In this document: one piece after another, positions 5,982 through 9,453 of the stretch
Layout of the letters: every line of letters begins with the position of its first letter
Numbering within the stretch: position 1 is the stretch's first letter
Assembly (NCBI GenBank): GCA_029051915.1
Contig: JAIDKM010000379.1
Location: 1 to 9,453, forward strand
Reading direction: 5' to 3'
Length of the DNA stretch: 9,453 bases
Source of the DNA: Alistipes sp.
Lineage (GTDB): Bacteria > Bacteroidota > Bacteroidia > Bacteroidales > Rikenellaceae
Position numbers and translations under genes: made by a program
Notes under the pieces: model-generated
Told to the model about the DNA's origin: nothing
Database searches by the model: none
The model's input: the letters and a program-made list of their open reading frames with translations, nothing else

Positions 5982-6008
5982 CGAAGCGGCGTCGAAAAGC
6001 CGACGGAG
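5971..6008 (+). repeat. Imperfect 16-base duplication spanning the surE stop
   Basis: CGAAAAGCTGACGAAG (5971-5986) recurs as CGAAAAGCCGACGGAG (5993-6008), 14 of 16 bases identical. The surE TGA lies in the first copy, and the second has CGA at that place. The copies begin 22 bases apart and so are not in the same frame. Confidence 0.5.
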
Positions 6009-6086
6009 TATCGGAAGAGAAGCCGGGCCGGAGCCGCGGGCGAAAAAAACAGTATAAAAGCGTACGGAACGACCCGAAATAATCGC

Positions 6087-6094
6087 TAATTTTG
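6087..6094 (+). promoter_or_regulatory. -7 box of the sensor kinase promoter
   Basis: TAATTTTG matches TAnnTTTG and ends 8 bases before the ATG at 6103. I see no good TTTG at the -33 position (near 6062-6066). The start of transcription would fall around 6099-6102, making the message leaderless or nearly so. Confidence 0.55.
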
Positions 6095-6102
6095 CAGATG
6101 CC

Positions 6103-7077
6103 ATGCTGATAAAGATCCTACTTGTCATCTCGATTCTTGTCCAGACGCTGGCCACGCTCTATGCGCTGCGGCTGGTGCGCGCGACGAAGTACAACTCGGT
6201 GTGGATCCTCTTCGTAGTGGGATTCTCGCTGCTCTCGGTGGAGCGGCTCGTGCAACTGCTGCTGGCCTGCGACGTGAGGGTGGTGCCCCGCTGGTGGTTC
6301 GCCTACCTGGGCATCGTGATCTCGGTATGCCTGTCGATCGGCGTGATGTACGCCCACAAACTTTTCAAGTACATCGCCCGTCTGAACCGTCAACGCCAAC
6401 TGCTCAACAAACGGATTCTGACGGCCGTGCTGCGCACCGAAGAGAAAGCCCGCTCGCGCTTCTCGAAAGAACTGCACGACGGACTGGGCCCCCTGCTCTC
6501 GTCGGCCAAGATGTCGCTCTCGGCCCTTGCGCGCGAAGAACGCACGCCGGAACAACGCGAGATCATAGACAACACGACCTATGTGATCGACGAAGCGATC
6601 CGCTCGCTGCGCGAAATATCGAACAACCTTTCGCCCCACGTACTCAACGACTTCGGACTGGCCCGCGGCGTACAACACTTCATCGACCGCAGTGCGGCGA
6701 TGCACAACGTGAAGATCCGTTTCACGACCAACCTGCGCACGGAACGCTACGACACGGACGTCGAAGTGATTCTGTACCGCGTGATCTGCGAACTGATAAA
6801 CAACTCGCTCAAACACGCCGCCTGCACGACGGTGAACCTGTCGCTCTCGCTGGCGGGGACGTCGCTGCAACTGGACTACAGCGACAACGGCCGCGGATTC
6901 GATCCGCAGGCGATGATGGACTGCGGCATGGGCCTCTCGAACATGGCCTCGCGGATCAACTCGCTGGGCGGCACGTTCGACATCGCCTCGTCGAAAGGCA
7001 AGGGCATGCGCGCCTCGATCCGGGTGGAGACGCAGCAGGAACCAGCCCCGCGAACCCCGAAACGACGCAAGAGATGA
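6103..7077 (+). CDS. Membrane sensor histidine kinase of the NarL/DegS type
   Basis: This is a 324-residue two-component sensor kinase. Three hydrophobic segments (about 3-23, 33-55 and 66-85) make up the N-terminus with no recognisable extracytoplasmic domain, so the stimulus is probably sensed within or at the membrane. A charged linker follows (about 90-120), then a HisKA_3 dimerisation domain with the phosphoacceptor His125 in SKELHDGLGPLLSSAK (121-136). The HATPase domain has the N box ELINNSLKHA (230-239), G1 DNGRGF (261-266) and G2 GMGLSNMASRI (275-285). The tail is Lys/Arg-rich (318-324). The stop overlaps the start of the response regulator (ATGA), so the two form a cognate pair. The ligand is not evident. 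Confidence 0.93.
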   Translation: MLIKILLVISILVQTLATLYALRLVRATKYNSVWILFVVGFSLLSVERLVQLLLACDVRVVPRWWFAYLGIVISVCLSIGVMYAHKLFKYIARLNRQRQLLNKRILTAVLRTEEKARSRFSKELHDGLGPLLSSAKMSLSALAREERTPEQREIIDNTTYVIDEAIRSLREISNNLSPHVLNDFGLARGVQHFIDRSAAMHNVKIRFTTNLRTERYDTDVEVILYRVICELINNSLKHAACTTVNLSLSLAGTSLQLDYSDNGRGFDPQAMMDCGMGLSNMASRINSLGGTFDIASSKGKGMRASIRVETQQEPAPRTPKRRKR

Positions 7078-7712
7078 ACCCCTGCCGGATCATACTGGTC
7101 GACGACCATTCGCTTTTCCGCAACGGCCTGCGCGGCCTGCTCGAACACAGCGGCGACTGCCGCGTAGTGGGCGAAGCCGGCAGCGGCGAAGAATTTCTGG
7201 CGATGCTGCCCCGGCTGGAAGCCGACGTGGTTTTCATGGATTTCTCGATGCCGGGAATAGACGGCGCGCAGACGACGGAACGGGCTCTGGCCCTGCGTCC
7301 CGAGCTGCGGATCATCACCCTCTCGATGTTCGGCGAAGAGAGCTACTATTCGCGCATGGTGGAGGCGGGAGCCCGCGGATTCCTGCTGAAAGATTCGCCG
7401 CTGGACGATGTGCTCGAAGCGATCGGAACGGTCATGGCGGGCGGCACCTACTTCAGCCCGCAGCTGCTCTCGTCGCTGACGGAAAACATGCACACCCGCG
7501 AAGATGCGGGCGACGACCAACTGTCGTCGCGCGAACGCGAGATCCTGGTGCTGGTATGCCGGGGCCTGTCGAACCAAGAGATCGCCGACGCCCTGTTCAT
7601 CTCGAAGCGCACGGTCGACAAGCATCGGGCCAACATCCTTGAAAAAACCGGCTGCAAGAACACGGCCTCGCTGGTGGTCTATGCGATCCGCAACGGAGTG
7701 GTGGACGTGTGA
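7074..7712 (+). CDS. NarL/FixJ-family response regulator
   Basis: This is a 212-residue DNA-binding response regulator and the likely partner of the upstream kinase. The receiver domain (about 4-122) has the acidic pocket Asp10-Asp11 in ILVDDHSLFRNG, the phosphoacceptor Asp56 in VVFMDFSMPGIDG, Ser84 in place of the switch Thr, and Lys106 in GFLLKDSP. A short linker leads to a LuxR-type helix-turn-helix (about 148-212) with LSSREREILVLVCRGLSNQE, then IADALFISKRTVDKHRANI and the closing helix. The ATG is fixed by its 4-base overlap with the kinase stop, which implies translational coupling. Its target genes are not visible here. Confidence 0.95.
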   Translation: MNPCRIILVDDHSLFRNGLRGLLEHSGDCRVVGEAGSGEEFLAMLPRLEADVVFMDFSMPGIDGAQTTERALALRPELRIITLSMFGEESYYSRMVEAGARGFLLKDSPLDDVLEAIGTVMAGGTYFSPQLLSSLTENMHTREDAGDDQLSSREREILVLVCRGLSNQEIADALFISKRTVDKHRANILEKTGCKNTASLVVYAIRNGVVDV

Positions 7713-7767
7713 GCGGGAAGGACGATTTTTCGGAGCGAAATATGGCGGATTTTCACGCCGAATTTTA

Positions 7768-7775
7768 TAACTTTG
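7768..7775 (+). promoter_or_regulatory. -7 box of the yebC promoter
   Basis: TAACTTTG matches TAnnTTTG. No clear -33 TTTG stands at the usual distance. The predicted leader of about 30 nt is very A-rich (runs of 7 A at 7787-7793 and 7795-7801), a common Bacteroidota substitute for a Shine-Dalgarno site. A weak GGCG/CGCC stem just upstream (about 7744-7761) might end transcription from the response regulator, but it is too short to call. Confidence 0.6.
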
Positions 7776-7811
7776 CGCCACGAGTGAAAAAAACAAAAAA
7801 ACGAACCGAAT

Positions 7812-8537
7812 ATGGGAAGAGCCTTTGAATATCGCAAAGCACGCAAGATGAAGCGCTGGGGCCACATGGCCCGGACGTTTACGAAGCTGGGCAAGGAGAT
7901 CGAAATCGCCGTCAAGGCCGGCGGCCCCGATCCCTCGGGAAACACCCGCCTGCGCATTCTGATGCAGAACGCCAAAGCGGAAAACATGCCCAAAGAAAAT
8001 GTGGAACGTGCGATCAAACGTGCCACGGAGAAAGATGCGGCAGACTACAAGGAAGTCGTATACGAAGGATACGGCCCCCACGGCGTGGCGTTCCTGGTGG
8101 AGACCGCGACCGACAACACCAACCGCACGGTGGCCAACGTACGCATGCACTTCAACAAATGCGGCGGAACGCTGGGAAACAGCGGCTCGGTGGCCTTCAT
8201 GTTCGACCACAAGTGCATCTTCAAGTTCCATGCGCCGGCCGGAACCGACGCCGAAGAACTGGAGCTGGAGATGATCGACCTGGGAGTGGACGAATTCTAT
8301 CCGGAAGAGGACGGAATCACGGTATATGCTCCCTATGAATCGTTCGGGTCGATTCAGAAGTGGCTGGACGACAAGGGTTTTGAAATCGTGTCGGGCGAAT
8401 CGGCCTACCTGCCGACCGACACGAAGGAACTGGATGCCGAAGGCCGCGAATCGGTGGAGAAGCTGGTGGAACGTCTGGAGGAAGACGACGACGTAACGAA
8501 CGTCTACCACACGATGAAAGAAGCCGAAGAAGAATAA
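7812..8537 (+). CDS. yebC: YebC/TACO1-family protein
   Basis: This is a 241-residue member of the YebC/PmpR/TACO1 family. Bacterial members are usually annotated as transcriptional regulators, the mitochondrial member TACO1 is a translational activator, and a translation role has been proposed for bacterial relatives too. The opening MGRAFEYRKARKMKRWGHMA, the domain I segment FTKLGKEIEIAVKAGGPDP with NTRLRILMQNAKAENMPKEN, and YEGYGPHGVAFLVETATDN (84-102) are diagnostic. FNKCGGTLGNSGSVAFMF follows in domain II. The C-terminus is Glu/Asp-rich. The FEYRKARKMKRW opening, rather than the more usual KWANIKHRK form, is a variant I associate with Bacteroidota. The gene stands alone with its own promoter and terminator. 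Confidence 0.95.
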   Translation: MGRAFEYRKARKMKRWGHMARTFTKLGKEIEIAVKAGGPDPSGNTRLRILMQNAKAENMPKENVERAIKRATEKDAADYKEVVYEGYGPHGVAFLVETATDNTNRTVANVRMHFNKCGGTLGNSGSVAFMFDHKCIFKFHAPAGTDAEELELEMIDLGVDEFYPEEDGITVYAPYESFGSIQKWLDDKGFEIVSGESAYLPTDTKELDAEGRESVEKLVERLEEDDDVTNVYHTMKEAEEE

Positions 8538-8563
8538 CCGGCGCAGCAGCCGGGTTCCGGAAC

Positions 8564-8602
8564 GAATGCCGCCTGTCCGAGACAGGCGGCATTCCTATTT
8601 TT
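8564..8602 (+). terminator. Strong intrinsic terminator of yebC
   Basis: GAATGCCGCCTGT (8564-8576) pairs perfectly with ACAGGCGGCATTC (8582-8594) around a 5-base loop, and five T follow at 8598-8602. It begins 26 bases after the yebC stop. It also lies only a few bases beyond the stop of the convergent minus-strand gene, whose transcript would pass through the same hairpin but has no T-tract on its side. Confidence 0.9.
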
Positions 8603-8611
8603 ATAGGTGTG

Positions 8612-9256
8612 CTACTCGAAGCGGACGAAGCGCTGCCCGGAAGTGAGGCAGAAGGGACAATAAGGCTCGCAATAGGTCGAGACGAAGAGGTTGCCGCACC
8701 GCGGGCAGACGAGGTAATTGCACTCGCCCTCGGAATGCTGCAAACAAGAGCTCATGAAGGCGGCGTGGCGCATGTCGACCGAAGAAGCCCAAGAGAGCAG
8801 CCGGGCGGCGTAGCGGTTGCCGCGGTCGATGGCGCGGAAGATCTCGTCGCACTTGCACTCCTCGGTGGTGCGGAGCTCGTAGGCGATGCTGCGCTCGAGG
8901 TTGCCGTCGGTGGTGCCCCGGAAGACGACGATCCGCCGGGGCGGCAGGTACTCGCCGCCCAACTGCCGGATCGCATCGGCGCAGTTGGTCTCCTGCAACC
9001 GCTCGGAAAGAGCCATGGCCCGGAACAGCCGGGCGACCTGCCGCCGGCTCTCCCGCTCGGCGATGCCGGCGAAGTGGTCGTACTGCATCGACTTGACGTG
9101 CTTGCGCCGGCAACAAGCGTCGAGGTCGGCGATCGTCTCGCGCCATACTTCCTTGACGGACTGCTGCCGGGGACGGGTGGCCGAGTAATAGATCCAGACC
9201 AAGATGGCTGTCGAGACGACGAACAAGAGCAAGATGATGAACGGACGCAGTTTCAT
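8612..9256 (-). CDS. Membrane-anchored rubrerythrin-like protein with a degenerate diiron site
   Basis: This is a 214-residue protein. Residues 5-25 form an N-terminal membrane anchor (hydrophobic core FIILLLFVVSTAILVWIYY). About 40-175 is helical and fits the four-helix ferritin-like fold of rubrerythrin: YDHFAGIAERESRRQVARLF (59-78), then SERLQETN, a linker with GGEYLPPRR, NLERSIAYELRTTEECK and SSVDMRHAAF. Residues 181-214 match the rubredoxin-like tail of rubrerythrins: CPRCGNLF (184-191), CPFC (200-203), then a Gly and a closing FVRFE. A hand comparison with the usual ligand pattern suggests several changes (Glu to Lys52, His to Gln88, Glu to Thr130, Glu to Asp161), with Glu85, Glu127 and His164 kept, so peroxidase activity is doubtful. 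The start at 9256 is preferred over the ATG at 9298 because the anchor begins there. The gene converges on yebC. Confidence 0.75.
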   Translation of the reverse strand: MKLRPFIILLLFVVSTAILVWIYYSATRPRQQSVKEVWRETIADLDACCRRKHVKSMQYDHFAGIAERESRRQVARLFRAMALSERLQETNCADAIRQLGGEYLPPRRIVVFRGTTDGNLERSIAYELRTTEECKCDEIFRAIDRGNRYAARLLSWASSVDMRHAAFMSSCLQHSEGECNYLVCPRCGNLFVSTYCEPYCPFCLTSGQRFVRFE

Positions 9257-9308
9257 GGTTCGAAGCAGAGATGTAACAGGGAAAGAATGCAGGTGCATTT
9301 ATTATGCC

Positions 9309-9333
9309 AAGCCCCGCTTGCGGCGGGGCTTTT
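9309..9333 (+). terminator. Terminator-like hairpin facing the plus strand
   Basis: AAGCCCCGC (9309-9317) pairs with GCGGGGCTT (9323-9331) around a 5-base loop, and the T run continues to 9333. The T-tract is on the plus strand, yet no plus-strand gene lies directly upstream. On the minus strand it would form a hairpin upstream of the rubrerythrin-like gene without a T-tract. Confidence 0.5.
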
Positions 9334-9352
9334 GCTTGCGGGACGATTTCGG

Positions 9353-9453
9353 TAGGCCTTGCGGAGCAGGGCGGAGAGTGCGGTCGGCGGGGTGGGTTGG
9401 AGTTTTCGGAGGAGAGCGGAGCCTGCGGGGCGGTCGGGCGAGGAGGAGTGGAG
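9353..9453. repeat. G-rich low-complexity spacer at the right edge
   Basis: This is a T-poor, G/A-rich stretch built from short words such as GGAG, GCGG and GTCGG. It resembles 698-815 in composition and shares the 10-base word GTGCGGTCGG (9378-9387). I see no gene in it within this window. Confidence 0.45.

Noticed and set aside
6201..7073. An extended frame upstream of the response regulator
   Set aside because: This is the histidine kinase gene read in the wrong frame. The receiver domain starts at 7074.
9250..9453. A plus-strand frame open to the right edge starting near 9250
   Set aside because: It translates into Arg/Gly-rich low-complexity sequence through a terminator-like hairpin, and it is open only because the stretch lacks T.
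1..9453. CRISPR arrays, insertion sequences, tRNA or rRNA genes
   Set aside because: I looked for regularly spaced repeats, transposase motifs with terminal inverted repeats and tRNA-like cloverleafs, and found none that held up.

Overview
The window looks like chromosomal DNA from a high-GC member of the Bacteroidales, most like Alistipes/Rikenellaceae. The evidence is: -7 boxes of the Bacteroidota type TAnnTTTG upstream of rplS, surE, the sensor kinase and yebC; A-rich leaders in place of clear Shine-Dalgarno sites; a menaquinone-pathway MenA; a SusC-like plug motif in a small secreted protein; and a remnant of a Bacteroidales surface-protein domain. The genus is an inference. No marker gene in the window settles it.

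Layout. Bases 1-113 hold the 3' end of an unrecognised gene. Next is a small secreted protein (161-697) that joins a TonB-plug-like segment to a TonB C-terminal-like domain. A G-rich, repeat-bearing spacer (698-853) leads into a tight plus-strand group: menA (854-1741), xseA (1749-3035), xseB (3017-3211) and a zinc-ribbon methyltransferase (3208-3990). These genes overlap or nearly touch, and an intrinsic terminator at 4070-4090 ends the group. The 480-base gap that follows contains that terminator, a broken FISUMP/fimbrillin-type domain fragment (about 4209-4412) and the terminator of rplS.

rplS (ribosomal protein L19) lies on the minus strand with a leader of about 140 nt and a recognisable promoter. 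The divergent region to surE (4852-5177) carries promoter-like boxes, a 25-base palindrome and a 20/21-base direct repeat containing the -7 motif. surE (5178-5981) is followed by a two-component pair, a NarL/DegU-type histidine kinase (6103-7077) and its response regulator (7074-7712), joined by an ATGA overlap. yebC (7812-8537) has its own promoter and a strong hairpin terminator. The last gene (8612-9256, minus strand) encodes a membrane-anchored rubrerythrin-like protein whose C-terminal metal-binding cysteines are intact but whose diiron ligands appear degraded. The final 200 bases hold a terminator-like hairpin and another G-rich spacer similar in character to 698-815.

Most of the window is housekeeping: quinone synthesis, DNA repair, translation and nucleotide turnover. 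I see no defence system, CRISPR array, insertion sequence, tRNA or rRNA. The parts most worth a second look are the rubrerythrin-like protein, the plug/TonB-like mini-protein, the surface-protein remnant and the promoter architecture.
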